Of a stretch of DNA of 64,000 bases, positions 1 to 11,884 are shown piece by piece; the stretch's first letter is position 1, and the number at the start of each line of letters is the position of its first letter. This stretch comes from Prosapia bicincta (Eukaryota; Arthropoda; Insecta; Hemiptera; Cercopidae). The stretch is taken from the NCBI GenBank assembly GCA_036971475.1, contig JBAIZL010000005.1:238972690-239036689 (forward strand), read 5' to 3'. A program made the position numbers and the translations under genes. The notes beneath the pieces were generated by a model. The model searched no databases and was not told the origin of the DNA. It was given only the letters and a program-made list of their open reading frames with translations.

Positions 1-1440
1 TTCATACACATATATTTGAATCTGTTTGCTCTACAGAAAAGAATTATGAATAACATCTGCTTGAATTTCTACATTATGTGTAATTGACATTTGTAATTAG
101 TAGGGATGCCACACTTTTCCATAACAGAACACAAATTTAATTTTAGGAATTCTATTTTACAAATGTACATTCATTGTTTGTTTAATAAATATCTAGGCTT
201 GAAAATGAAGTAAGTCCTAGTTGGATGGATCATCTACGGTTGTTAAATAATTGTATTCATCTATTCAGTTATTATTAACTAAAAACAACTTTTTTTTAGA
301 AGTTGGCACCTTTAATACTAATTCAAGGACATGCAGCTTATAAATATGTTAACAAACACCCTTTGTTGATTTACAACTTATTCCACATAGACTTTCAATT
401 TTTCTTTATCAACCCTATTTTGTTTCCTATGCTCACTTCTAATGGTAATATATTTGATTTAAGTCCTGTTTATTTTTTCAGAAAAAAAGTCTACATGTGG
501 TTAACAAAAATAATAACCCGAACTACTTAAACACTTTTCTGTCCACTGTTTCTTACAGTAGTCAGTGTATTCTTAAATAATACCCTTCTTGTTATACTTT
601 TTATCATACATTTTTCTTCACAAACTTTGTCTAAAAAGTCTTTTATTTTACCTATGTATTAAACAATTTGATGCACAAGTGAAAATAATGCTTAACATTT
701 GTTTACTATTATGTCATGATGCCCTAGTTTCAGCAGCACACAATGCTACAACTACTTGTCCATTCTTTGGATTTTATTTCCAAAGCCTACACAAACATAT
801 TTCTACTGATAGAGGTTTGGTGCTTTTTGTTAGTCTCCAGTCAAACATATAACATATGTATAACATACTCAAAAAATACATACTCCATTTTAATTATCCA
901 AAACTCTATCCCCACATCAACCTCTCTCAATTATTATACAGCAGATTCTCGAAAATAAGCTAGAGTCTTCGAGTCCCGATTTTTCAAGATTCTATTAAAT
1001 TCGAGCCTATTTCTATTTCTGATTATTTTAATGATTTGAATTTCAAATGATTTACTGTTTGACAATGCATCGTCACTTCTCGATGAAGATCAACTGTGAT
1101 CTGATGATATATGTGCTTTATATCTTCCCACAAATGTTACGAGCCTAATCCATCCGGTGGATCGTTTTGTAATGTATGAAAGAAATACAGACGTTACCTT
1201 TTACAATCTCTCTTGCAAGGGACTGCAAGGGAATACAGTATTGTAAGGAAGTTATGAACTGTATAGATAAATCATGAAGAAATATTAAGTAAGTCATGGA
1301 ATAAAGTCCAGAGTCGTAAAACTGTTGACTGTGTCATTGATCCACAAGAAGAAACTCATTTGACATTTCTTATTAAGATATTCTTAGATTGTGAAAATGT
1401 CGATGATACGGGCGTATGTCAATGAATGAGTAAGAACGAA
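1..1440. other. AT-rich non-coding stretch
   Basis: No gene, RNA gene or clear repeat family is visible. Short open frames here are AT-rich, low-complexity and lack splice or family signals. If the minus-strand gene continues leftwards this is probably intron. One splice-bounded 25-nt segment on the minus strand (1198-1222) was considered as a micro-exon and not accepted. Confidence 0.6.
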
Positions 1441-1445
1441 TGTAA

Positions 1446-1613
1446 GTAACAATAACACATGTTACGATTATTGAAATGGTACAAGAAACTACTGAAGGCA
1501 GTGATTATGAGAATAAAGATGAAGGTTTGACGGAGACAGTACAAGAAGGAAAAATAAGTCACGATGAAGGAACAGGAGTCTCGGAAAGTGCAATGAGCGA
1601 TATTGAATACTAG
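1446..1613 (+). pseudogene. short acidic open frame, coding-like relic
   Basis: A 55-codon open frame runs from just after an in-frame TAA (1443-1445) to TAG at 1611. Its composition is unlike the surrounding AT-rich DNA: it is rich in Glu, Asp, Gly, Ser and Thr (for example TTEGSDYENKDEG) and ends SAMSDIEY. That is codon-like composition rather than random. There is no start codon in a good context and no domain I recognise. It could be the acidic end of a decayed transposon protein or an isolated exon. Function unknown; low certainty. Confidence 0.25.
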
Positions 1614-3829
1614 TAATAGATACCACGCCAACAGATGGTGCTTCTGCTACGATGTCTACAAGACACCGTAGCACAAAAATGATCTGATAAGTAGACGCAG
1701 AAGACACTTTATAACTTTCCAAAAAAAAAAAAAAATATAGCAACTGTGATGTATTCGGAACAATGTATTCTAAAGAGTTCTATAAACGTATTTTGTGCAT
1801 TCTTAATTATAGTATAAGGGTTCATTGGAACCTTATTTTTTCATGAACAGGAACGTATTTCCATGTAATCCGGGGGGTGGGACCTCAGTCCCATCTACTT
1901 CGAATTATCTACCTATCATTTCTTTCTTTGTTCTCCCACCTTAGTATAATGGAGATACACTTTATAAAAGTCCCTTTAAAAAAGTAGGTTTACTTTAAGT
2001 ATGAACCTCGTTCATGTGAAGAAATAATACTTTTATATTCGCCAAGGTAAGTAATCTATTTTCAGAAAATGAACCACTTAAACAAACATGAAAAAAAACC
2101 CCAAAAAACAAAATATCATCAAACATAAAGAATCAGGTGTTAGTATGACAAGCCATGCAACATATCTATAGTTGCAGAGACCTGGCAAAACCCTAAAAAG
2201 CATTACAGAAAATAGCGGCCTCAAGCATCTAACCATCCTCTATTTGACTGCACGACACCAGATGGTAGAAATGCCAAGGGTGGGCATTGGATGAAGAAGA
2301 AGTATCAGAAATAGTAATGGCAAGACTTAAATAAGGTACAAATAATACTTTAACATGCAACATAACCATGTATTAAAGAGTTTTGAAATATTATAAAACA
2401 AAGTGCCTTAAGTGTAAAGGAAAAGTACCAAATACTATGAGAGTTTGTTTATGTTTTATATACATAACAACAAAATTCTATAAATTACCTTAGCTGAAAA
2501 TGTATAATGTGAATGCGTTTAGTTACAAAAATCTAATTAATTAAAAATAGACAACTCACAGTTTTAACCATATTGAAGACATTGCACTGCTTTATTTAAA
2601 GACATAATCATAAATTTGATTTAATTAAGATAGGAGCAACACTGTTAGGCATAATAGTATCAGATGGTTTGTAAACATTAACTGTCTTGTTATTTCAAGG
2701 CTTGCTTATCACCAATTATTATCTATACAATAATGCCACTAGCTTAATGCGTTATTCTTTATGATGACTACATAACCAATTATTTTCTACAGAAATAAAT
2801 TATTTTTGATTTGTCATTTATGAGAAACTTAACTTTTAAATTAATATGGGCAAATTTTTGAGTGATTATTTTGTTCTTCTAGATCAGAGAATTAGTAAAA
2901 TATCCATTGTGTTAGAAAAGTTACAGTTGTACATTGTTTGGATTTTTAAACATTATGAAACGCTATATTTTAAATAATTTAAAAGTACTTGTTTATATAA
3001 TAACACCTCAAGTTTTGTAGTAATTGGGAAAAAACAAGTTATGATTCTAGATTATTTTAAAACCAGGTGTGAACAAAAAAATTGAGAAGTGTTTAAATAT
3101 TGAGGGAGGTATACAAACATTACAAAGATCAACATGCTAAATTAAGTAACTGTAAGCCATAACAAAACATTGAATATAATATACTGTTTCATATAATTTA
3201 TGAAATAACCTTTTATTAATAATACAATATACTAAAAATGACTGAACTTTAATCTTTTTTTATTTCAAGGTAATTATTTAATTAATTTAACTATTGTTAC
3301 CTATGAAAAGTGCAAAAAGTAGTGCAAATTAAATAAACAACTTTGGATTAGGATATTGTCACTTGTATGTATATGAGTATCTAGACCAGATAGAATGATT
3401 AGATGTTTGTATGACACACTGAAGATAGAATTACAAACATTAGAAAAAAATACACACTGTGTAGTTGAAAAACTTTTGTCTCCAGTACAAAGACTTGTTA
3501 TTGCTCTTTTGTCCATGAATAGTCTGTCAAATGTTCTTACAAAATTCCTTTAAATTCCAGTACAGCTGGATATCCCAAGATTGACAGTGAGTTGGACTCA
3601 AGGGCAGTTTTTGCAGTAGACAAATGATCTTGATTTAAATGTATTATATATCAGTATGAAAACACTTGACTGTAGGAGCAATTACTTTTTTTAACTGATG
3701 GGACAATATCAAGAGTCACAACCAAACTGAAGGGAGTACAAGAAACTATAACAATGCATTTGTGTGCACAATATGGTTAAATAAGAACATTAAATCTAAA
3801 TCGGTAAGGTCGCCGATGTGTGTCTTCTA
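1614..3829. other. AT-rich non-coding stretch with possible decayed element
   Basis: No confident gene is present. An A15 run lies near 1721. On the minus strand around 3301-3640 broken coding-like frames occur, including LESNSLSILGYPAVLEFKGI near 3545-3620 followed by a stop and a second frame from 3516 down to 3301. They resemble a decayed transposon protein but no diagnostic motif is visible. Confidence 0.4.
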
Positions 3830-3833
3830 ATCT

Positions 3834-4450
3834 GTGGATAGTATTTATGGTGTTTATATATCTCATAGTTTTCTACTGTGTTAAGTTTTTTGCTTTTATT
3901 ATGTAATGTAGGATTTTTAGGTTGATGTCTATGTCAGTCTGTGAGTGTAGTGTGTTTTGTACATGCGAAATTTGATTTGGGTTGTGTCTTTTTTATCTGT
4001 TCAACGTGTTTGTTGCATCTTGTGGTGAATGTTCTCCCTGTATGTCCTATGTAAAAGCTGGGACAGTTGTTTGAAGTACTTGTATACGCCTCCTCTGTCG
4101 TGTTTATCACAGTGTGTTTTTGAACTGTGTAGGTGTTTTTAATTGTGTTGGATGTTGTGAATGCTACTTTGTATTTAAGTTTACACCAATAAAAGCAAAA
4201 AACGTAACACAGTAGACAACTATGAGATATATAAACACCATAAATACTATCCATAACACATTCTAAATGACAAAACATACTCCCAATCAAATACTATATT
4301 TGAGTACATAATTAACAACTATTCTAAGAACAATAACACACCACAGAACAGAAATTCACAGGCTCACACCTGAGCAACAGTTTTGTCAGTAATTCACACC
4401 ATTGAAAAATGCTCTGACCTAGCACGAAAAGAGTCTGCTGAATAAATCAG
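3834..4450. mobile_element. Penelope-like element relic arranged as a fold-back
   Basis: The minus-strand frame at about 3934-4110 encodes a GIY-YIG endonuclease signature: C-PSFYIGHTGRTFTTRCNKHV, the catalytic YIG and downstream Arg typical of Penelope-like retroelements. The sequence at about 3834-3900 reappears in reverse complement at about 4188-4255, so two 5'-truncated pieces of the same element face each other across a spacer of roughly 290 bp. The plus-strand piece continues to about 4450 and contains CTCTGACCTAGCACGAAAAG, like the degenerate terminal motif of these elements. The reverse transcriptase is absent. Head-to-head truncated copies are known for Penelope elements; the assignment rests on the GIY-YIG motif. 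Confidence 0.7.
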
Positions 4451-4459
4451 TAAGTGGTT

Positions 4460-5604
4460 TTTTTGCCAAGATAATACGAACAAGTGTAATTTTTATAAGA
4501 ACCTCAAGATGTACAATACAAAAACTGCAAGTTATAACATTATTTTTTCTCATATTGAAAAATGAAAATTCTAATCACTTGAATAAATATGTGTTCACTA
4601 TTTCCTCTTGCAGTTTCCTATCTTTCCATTTCATTGTCTTTCCTTCACTTCACTCTAATATTAAAAAGCTATATTGAATGTTTCTAAAGATTTGCACTTT
4701 TCTTTCCCTACACTAGTATATCTTTGCAATCCTAGTATAGTCTACTCCTATCATAAAGTTGTAGTATAATACTGTAGTATTTCTTATTTTATCTTGATGC
4801 CTACTTAAGAGAATATATCAGAGACCATAACTATTCATTGGGAGAAAATTAATTAAAATACAATAATTATAACAATTTATATTGTATTGTACCTTTTTTT
4901 ATTCACATGGCTTCCTTATGATGTGAAATAGATTTTTTTTTTTTTTGCTGATGAGGTTGTTATTGAGAATTACCAATATGTAAAACAAAATAATCTGAAT
5001 TTTTAAATCTCAAGACTAAAATGAAAAAAATATTGCATTATTCTAGCCGGACATTCACTTAAAGCTCTCATTGAAAGAAAATTTTATCATTAAATGTAAG
5101 AACAGAGAATGACCAAATAATGTTATTAAAACATAGAACAAGCAAAACGGATGATAAAAAACCACAGACCTAGATAGCAGTTAGCAAAACCACTAGGACT
5201 TGAACTGTATGTAATGACAAAGAAAATACACAAGAATTAATCAAAGTGTATGATTAATTTTAAGCTCTTGCAACACTAATGTGCCACAGGCAAAATGCTC
5301 CCTTTTAAACCAAACAATGAAACAAAACCTTTCTCATTCAGTAAAAGCATTAATAATTTATCTTCAAATTTGAATTCATAAAATGAAATATTATTAAATT
5401 GATTACTAAATGTTAAATTTATTGCAGAATCATTTGAAAACTAAAAAGGGGAGTATGTATTAAAGTAGTACATTTTAGTTTATGCATAGTACTATATGTA
5501 AAGGTAGTATATTGTGTCGATAATTAGCTTTAGGTAGGTCTTCTTTGAAACAAAAATTTTCTGTTTATTAGCTATCACTTTATTTCAAATTGTAATTAAA
5601 ACGG
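4460..5604. other. AT-rich non-coding stretch
   Basis: Nothing recognisable. A T-rich run lies near 4931-4946. If the minus-strand gene is real, this is intron downstream of the exon at 5951-6035. Confidence 0.6.
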
Positions 5605-5775
5605 GCAAAATGGGCTTGTAGAGGTAAACCCCTATTCATATTGAAACAAATTTTAAACTTTTGTCTAATTTTATTTTTTATTAGAAATTAAATTTGACAT
5701 AAATTAAGTTTTTCATAACAAAATTTCCTTATAAACTATATATTTTGTGAATGCGTTTTCAATTTGATTTTTTAA
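5605..5775 (+). repeat. dispersed AT-rich repeat, copy 1
   Basis: This segment aligns by eye in reverse complement with 10635-10808. The shared core includes CCCCTATTCATATTGAAAC followed by AAATTTTAAACTTTTGT, then a weaker AT-rich tail with TTTCCT and AACTATAT. No coding capacity. Probably a short non-autonomous transposon; ends and target-site duplications could not be defined. Confidence 0.6.
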
Positions 5776-5950
5776 ACTGGTATTTTCAATATGTATTTTG
5801 AATCCATCTTGAGATTTTACTTACTTTGTTTGTTTCAAATCATACTCAGCTGTTTTTCATTGCAATGTATTTCTTATAGAGATGTTTGGTAACTATAAGT
5901 TCCTCAGAACCCTATAAGTGTTATAAATTGAGAAAAACCTATATTTTTAC

Positions 5951-6035
5951 CTGCTCCTTCGTGTCAATACCTTTAATTCGAGCCATCTCCCAGCTCTGTA
6001 CCACCTTCCCAGCTCCCACAATTTTCAAAATTCGA
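5951..6035 (-). CDS. internal coding exon of unrecognised minus-strand gene (third coding exon)
   Basis: On the minus strand an AG (6037-6036, context TTTTGTAAG) precedes an 85-nt open segment that ends CAG before GTAAAA (5950-5945). One base plus 28 codons are open; the translated end reads VVQSWEMARIKGIDTKEQ. The first base completes the GG- left by the exon at 8992-9070 to make GGT (Gly), so the phase 2 junction is consistent, and this exon ends in phase 0. GC content is clearly higher than the flanks. The acceptor polypyrimidine tract is only fair, which is the weak point. No domain is recognised. The next exon would lie at lower coordinates, probably outside the window. Confidence 0.55.
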
Positions 6036-7482
6036 CTTACAAAATTATATATATGAATTATAAATGGTTTTAATATCATAATTGCATAATTTTTTCAATG
6101 CATCTTTTGGCAGAGAGTTTGATTGTAAAAACGCCTAAACAAATTTCTTTTCTTCTTCTTGACCATTGGCAGAAACTTTCATCATAAAAATGTCTTAGAA
6201 AAAATACTACACTTCCACTTAAGATTACATATTCTTACTCGGCTTCAAATTGTATTAAACATGCTTTAAGGAATTTGTTTAATCTTTGTAACTATCTTAT
6301 ATTTCAGCGTCAAATAAAATTTTACACTTTGCTTCTCTAGCCATACTTTGAGGCATTTCTTAAGATTTGTTTAATAGTTTGACAGACACAAGCTATGTGA
6401 CTACTTAGCACTTTTCCTGGCTGGAGCTACTGCAAAGGAATAAACTTTTCCCACTAGAGGGTTATTTTTCCTCTACCTCTAGAATCAGGGTATGATTAGC
6501 TTCCTTCCTTTGTTCCAACATTACAAAAGCAATGATCATAGAATCTATAACCCACAGCAGGGAGTTTTTCTTCCTTATCTTAACCCATTGCCTATTTTTA
6601 TAAATCATTCTCACCACTTGTCCCAATGTATCTTCCACAAGAATTTCTCACCACTGAGTAGTTGGCTATTTTTCTTCTAGGTATCACTAGCATCCAGCTA
6701 GAAATTTCTTGAGTACATTGTAATACAAGGAATTCAACAATGCAGTTATAAGGGGAATTAAAGCACACCCTCATCCTTACTGACATCATATCTCTATGTA
6801 AACAAACAGTAGTGGCATGTACTAGAACAGTAGTGAATCTTTCATATGATAACTATTTAGACAGTATTTGATGACTCACTTTTAGTTAACATTTACTAAG
6901 TGTAATGATGGTGTTGTGGGTGTAGTTGAAGACGATATTAAGTTTATCAGCCAAAGTAAAACAATGGAGTTTCAAAAACAAAACTAAGCAGTAAACAATG
7001 AATTCATGGTTGATGCGCATATGTAAAACATTGACAAAATTATCAACAAAGTAGCCTGGGTGAAAACTGCTTTATGGAATTATATTTTATGGCAAGACGA
7101 GCCACATGTAACAAGAAATATTGTATTTTTGGTGATAAGGTAGTCTGTCATGGTAACAATAATTTTAATAAATTAATTCATTTAAAAGAGAACAAATTAG
7201 CTTTAGAAAATTTCAAACATGGCTTTACACAGTTAAGAAAACATTTACATATATAACAAACACATATTTTATGGTAACTTGAAATGGTTGTAATAAAACT
7301 GCTCTTTTAAATTTCAAAACACTCTCACCATAAAACTAAAGACAAAAGATATAAAGATAAAACCTTCACTTTGGCCTGGAAAATATTAACATTTCAAATT
7401 CTCCTTCTGTTTAAAATGACCATTTAAAACTTTCAAAATTGAATTTTCTTGCTTTTTCAAAATAATCTTGTTTTCCCTCACC

Positions 7483-7515
<33 letters not shown>

Positions 7516-8991
7516 CATTTAATTCATGCCATGGTAAAATTAATTAAGACAAGTTATTATCACAAAATCAACAGTTGATCTTATTAAAGCTCCTATATCT
7601 GGCAAGATAAATCAGTTAGTTATTTATGAATGAAAACACATCTGTTTATTTTTAGCATAGAATTTATTATGGCTAACGGCCTATAGATGTTTTGATGTGG
7701 TAATTGGTTATAAAACAAGTTTAACTCCACTGGAGTTGCTATTAATAACTAAAATATATTTATTTTAAGTCACCATGATTTTGTAACATCCTATGAGATT
7801 ACCAAATATATTTACTTTGGACACAAATGTCTAATTAAAACTTTTATAATGGTATTGAGTTATTTATACTTATAATTATGTTACAAATAAGTTTAATTCC
7901 CGATAGTTTATTGATCTTTCTGCACAACAAGCTGGAGGTAGAATTTCATGTGTCTTATGAAGTAATTTTGTTTAATCTCAGCAGTTGATATTACTTAAAT
8001 GCCTTTGCCAGATCAATGTTTATCAATCAGTTACAGATGGATTTTTCTCTTGTCTTTGGCCAACTGTCTTGGCTAACTTGATTTTTTAACATCCAATGCT
8101 ACAATATTATAACAATATTTTCCTTGCAACTGAGAGTTTAATTTATTTTCAGAAGATGACACCTTCTTGAAAATGTTTTTCAAATAATACAAATAAAATA
8201 TGAAATGAATAAAAAAGATTTAGACACAATAATATGCCTCAACAACTCTAAATCCATGCTCCAATAATTAGAAGAATGATGTAAAATTTACTTTACTAAA
8301 CCCAAAGCTAAGTTTAACTTTCTGATGTAAAGACTGCCTTTGGAAAGACAAAGGAACTATGTTATTAATCTCCTAAGTCTATTTATAAACACAGCATTCC
8401 TGAGTTGTGAAGCAATATACCATAGAAGCAAAACTTGACACTGACAGAAGAACAGAAATTAATGACCCCATACAGTAATACCTCAGTTTGAGATTACACC
8501 ATAAGTAATACTATTAGTTACTTGGACATTTTAGGAAGACGCCACCTACTTAATAATTCCGCAGGTTCATTTGATAAGATCACATGGCGTGTTTTACTTA
8601 TCTAAGTTACCTTTAGTATTTACTGAGAAATTAAATTATATTTATAAAAGGTGAAATTAGTTTATAAATCAACTTGGTAGTTATAGATATTATAGAAATA
8701 TATAAACTAAAGGGGTGTGGGCTTTCCTTCCCATGGAAAAACTTGTATTTAATGATGGAAACTTTATTAATAAAAATGTCTTAGTGTTGTTACAATATTA
8801 AGTATTTTCAAATTCAAGAATACACTTTTGAGTTTCTCTCTATACATATTTGGCAAAATCAGACAAAGCCTTTCAAAACTAAACAGTGATTTATCAACAA
8901 GCAATAGAAGCCATATGAAAAATAGTGGAATTATTTATGGACTACCCAGATGAGATTACAGGCTTATATTGCATCACTGGTTTAAACTTAC
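6036..8991. other. probable intron, AT-rich
   Basis: No coding exon seen between the two minus-strand exons. Short open frames (for example 6492-6680 plus and 7074-7256 plus) show no family signal. It contains the CA microsatellite at 7485-7513. Confidence 0.5.
7485..7513. repeat. (CA)n microsatellite
   Basis: An uninterrupted AC dinucleotide run of about 29 bases, visible directly. Confidence 0.95.
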
Positions 8992-9070
8992 CCACTGAAC
9001 ACTCTTCTCTTGTTGACAGGTGAGCTTGTTGTTACAATGTTGGCCCCGCCTCCATCGCTAGGCCCAGGTT
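8992..9070 (-). CDS. internal coding exon of unrecognised minus-strand gene (second coding exon)
   Basis: The minus strand reads TGCCTGATTTCAG, then 79 nt of GC-rich sequence, then a consensus donor GTAAGT (8991-8986). Of the three frames only one is open. It reads, after two bases, PGPSDGGGANIVTTSSPVN then KRRVFS and leaves GG at the end. The two leading bases AA join the G left by the exon at 20723-20885 to give GAA (Glu), so intron phase 1 matches. The peptide is Gly/Ser/Thr-rich then basic (KRR), as in a disordered N-terminal region. Both splice sites are strong. I do not recognise the family. Confidence 0.72.
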
Positions 9071-10023
9071 CTGAAATCAGGCAGGATTTTATTAATTTAT
9101 TATTTTAAGTAAAAATATTAAGCAAACAACATTTTAAAATAGTTTGAGCATAGGCAATAAAGCTCAAAATTGTCTTGGACGAAAATAATATGATATGGAA
9201 AATGACCAAGAAAAACAATTGTTTTATGCTTTTGTTGAGAGTTTAGTAACAAATACTGATACAAAATGATCTCGGCTCACAATTTCAGATTAAATAATAT
9301 TTTTTTTCAGATTAAAGAATAGAAAAAAAAGAACTATGTTTTCCTGTTAGAAACTTTATTTTAAAATTTCACCTTTTTAGAGGTACAAGATAAACATTGT
9401 TCTACGACTTCTTTACGGAACTAGTCTAATTCAGAGAAATAACCCACCAAAAAGCCATGATCTTGTCTCTCTTAGAAGAGTTATATACAGCCTATCTGGT
9501 CTAATCTTAAAATTCACTACACTTTCTAAATACGTAGCGGGCAGTAACAGCCATAATTGCATGTCACTACAAATCGAACAGTAATAAGTAAAATTCTGTA
9601 TTGATACAGAAATCTTCCATGTCACATGAACCATTATTAGTAATTTTTTGTTTCAGGCAAATATAAGTATCATTGTTAAATAAAAACGGTTGACTCGCGA
9701 GTAATTATTATCGCATATTATTTATTTATATAGGTAATGTTTCAATAATAGGTTCGTTATCGTCCTCAGGCCTTATTTTTCCTGCACTCTATTAAAAAAT
9801 AACTCAGTGATATAACCTTAGTATATTTATGATAACAGCGAATATATGCTTTCATTAACTCACAGCACTTTTGTCATGTGTAATCTATCCATAAGTAAAA
9901 TTGCTTGATGGATAGCGTTGTAAGGGATAATGAATTGTAGGAATAATTCCCTGGTTAGATATTTGAGGTAGGAAATAACTGATTGTGTAGAAAGAGTCTG
10001 TTGTATTTGGGTATATAGTTAGT
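9071..10023. other. probable intron, AT-rich
   Basis: No gene recognised. The minus-strand open frame at 9431-9634 has no family features. Confidence 0.5.
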
Positions 10024-10272
10024 TTAATTATATACCGACTTAACTAGTTTAACTCTAGCCAACTTTCTGGAGATCGAACAAAATTTTTCAGTAGCTTGCA
10101 CTATAGCCGCAATCTCACCATCAAGTGCGTTAATGGCATTAATTCCAACTGGGCTGCAGCTCTCAAATTGGTTGCTGTAAAATCCAGCACCTGATGCATG
10201 CTTTACCGTTGACCCATTGGTGAATACATGGATCCAGTTATCTTTACTGTACAGAACTGTAATCGTTTCCAA
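10024..10272 (-). pseudogene. RNase H domain fragment of a LINE-type retrotransposon
   Basis: The 82-residue frame contains WIHVFTNGSTVKHASGAGFY, then a DGEIAAI segment. This fits the start of a retrotransposon-type RNase H: a beta strand ending in (Y/F)TDGS, here TNGS with the first catalytic Asp changed to Asn, then GAG(F/V)Y and the conserved EI.AI helix supplying the second acidic residue. Later RNase H motifs and all of the reverse transcriptase are missing, so it is a dead fragment. It would lie in an intron of the minus-strand gene in the same orientation. Confidence 0.7.
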
Positions 10273-10634
10273 AGCAGCAACCTTCAGGATGTGGGGATTT
10301 ATTAGGAAAATGAACTTGGGATGAGGTTTAGTTAATGGTTATGGTGTATTATCGTACTAGATATGTTTGACAATTGTATTAAATTAGAAATAAACACTCG
10401 TTCTGGAAAAGGAGACATCATATTTTTACCAAATAATTAAATTAATATCAACAGATTAGATCCTAACATCCCATTTCAAACAAAAAGGAACCAATTTCCT
10501 TTAAGACTTACATTTTCAATAACCATAAGTAACGCTTCAAGCGATCAAACCTGTTTTTACACATTGTCAACTTTATGCTGCACTAAGTCCAGTAAAACCT
10601 CAAGATGGGTTAAAGATACATATTAACAATACAA

Positions 10635-10808
10635 TAGGTAGAAAAAAAATTTAATTGAAAACTAAAAATATAGTTAATGAGGAAATTTTCTTATGTAAAA
10701 TTTGAATTACATTAAATTAATTTGTATTTAAAAATAAAATTATCATACAAAAGTTTAAAATTTGTTTCAATATGAATAGGGGGCGTTTGCCACTTCAAGC
10801 TCCTAGTA
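10635..10808 (-). repeat. dispersed AT-rich repeat, copy 2 (inverted relative to 5605-5775)
   Basis: The reverse complement begins near CCCCCTATTCATATTGAAAC and continues with the shared AAATTTTAAACTTTTGT core seen at 5605-5775. The tail is more diverged. The two copies are about 5 kb apart in opposite orientation. Confidence 0.6.
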
Positions 10809-11177
10809 ATATAATAAATTACAATATAGCTTCATGAAATATAACAGGAAAGTATACGCTTATGAAATTAAAGCATGGTTTTTGTTTTTTTTAGTTTTGC
10901 AATACCGTCCATGAAGTTGCAAGAAAAGTGAGGTTAGCTAAAGATGTAAGTGTTTGGTTTGTGTTGGAAAAATTTTAATCATATCCTCACAAGATAATTT
11001 GTAGCTATATTCTATACTGATATGTAGAATAGTGTAGTTTTATCAACAAATATTGTGGTTATTCTGTTTTGGGTTCCCATACTGTGAGGTTATGTTTGTG
11101 TACTTCAAATTTCAACCATTATTTCTGGTTTGGAAGATTTATAATAAAGTTTTCCCTGCTAATATACAACATCAAGA

Positions 11178-11565
11178 GCACAGTGGTACAATATATTACA
11201 ATGAAAATATTGGAAAGAACCCCAATACCACAAAAATAAGAAAAAAATAAAATAAGCTACTTAAGATTAAACCCTTATGCACATTTCGATGTCCATGTCA
11301 TCATCAGAGAGTCTTATTATAAAATTACAATATAGCAAACAAGAAGTTACAAACTTGATTGATCCTAGTTACGAACTAGAGTTACAAACGTATCACTCTA
11401 GTTTGTAACTTCTTGTTTGCTAGATTACAATTTCGTAATAAGACCCTCTGATGATGATGATATGGTCATCGAAATGTATATAAGGATTTAATCTTAATTA
11501 ACTTGTTTTATTTGCTATTTTTGTGGCATGGGGGTTGTTTCTAATATTTTCATTGTAAGTTTTCC
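11178..11565. mobile_element. fold-back element with ~170-bp arms (probable Penelope-derived)
   Basis: The left arm (about 11178-11352) and right arm (about 11397-11565) are imperfect reverse complements: CAATGAAAATATTGGAAAG against the right end, and GAAGTTACAAACTT against AGTTTGTAACTTC at the centre. The loop is about 45 bp. Each arm carries a CTCTGATGATGATG...GGTCATCGAAATG motif resembling a hammerhead core. A diverged single copy of the arm lies at 47650-47875. There is no protein. The terminal motif and fold-back layout are shared with the GIY-YIG relics, but the family assignment is inference. Confidence 0.7.
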
Positions 11566-11884
11566 TTGTTTAGAATGTTTTTTTCAGTAAAATATGCACG
11601 AAAATTAAAGAAATTAGGCTTGGCCAACTATTACCATTGCTCTTAAGCATTGTTCATTATGAAGTAGTGAAACATAAAAATGCCCTAATGAGGCTTATTG
11701 AGAGGTTAAACGTTGAAAGTGATAACTTCTAATTTTTACAACTAAAGAACAAAAGTCAAAGTAAATCGAAAAAAAATTTTAATGATCATTTCAAGGTGTC
11801 TAGCTTACTGTTTGCTGAAAATTTTTTCCGTCTAAGTATATAATTACAGCAAAAAAATATATCCAAACTTTAAATTTTGTAAAT

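Noticed and set aside
1198..1222. 25-nt micro-exon on the minus strand with good AG and GTAACG, phase 0 like the end of exon 5951-6035
   Set aside because: Splice sites alone at this length occur by chance in AT-rich DNA; there is no composition or homology support and it is 4.7 kb away.
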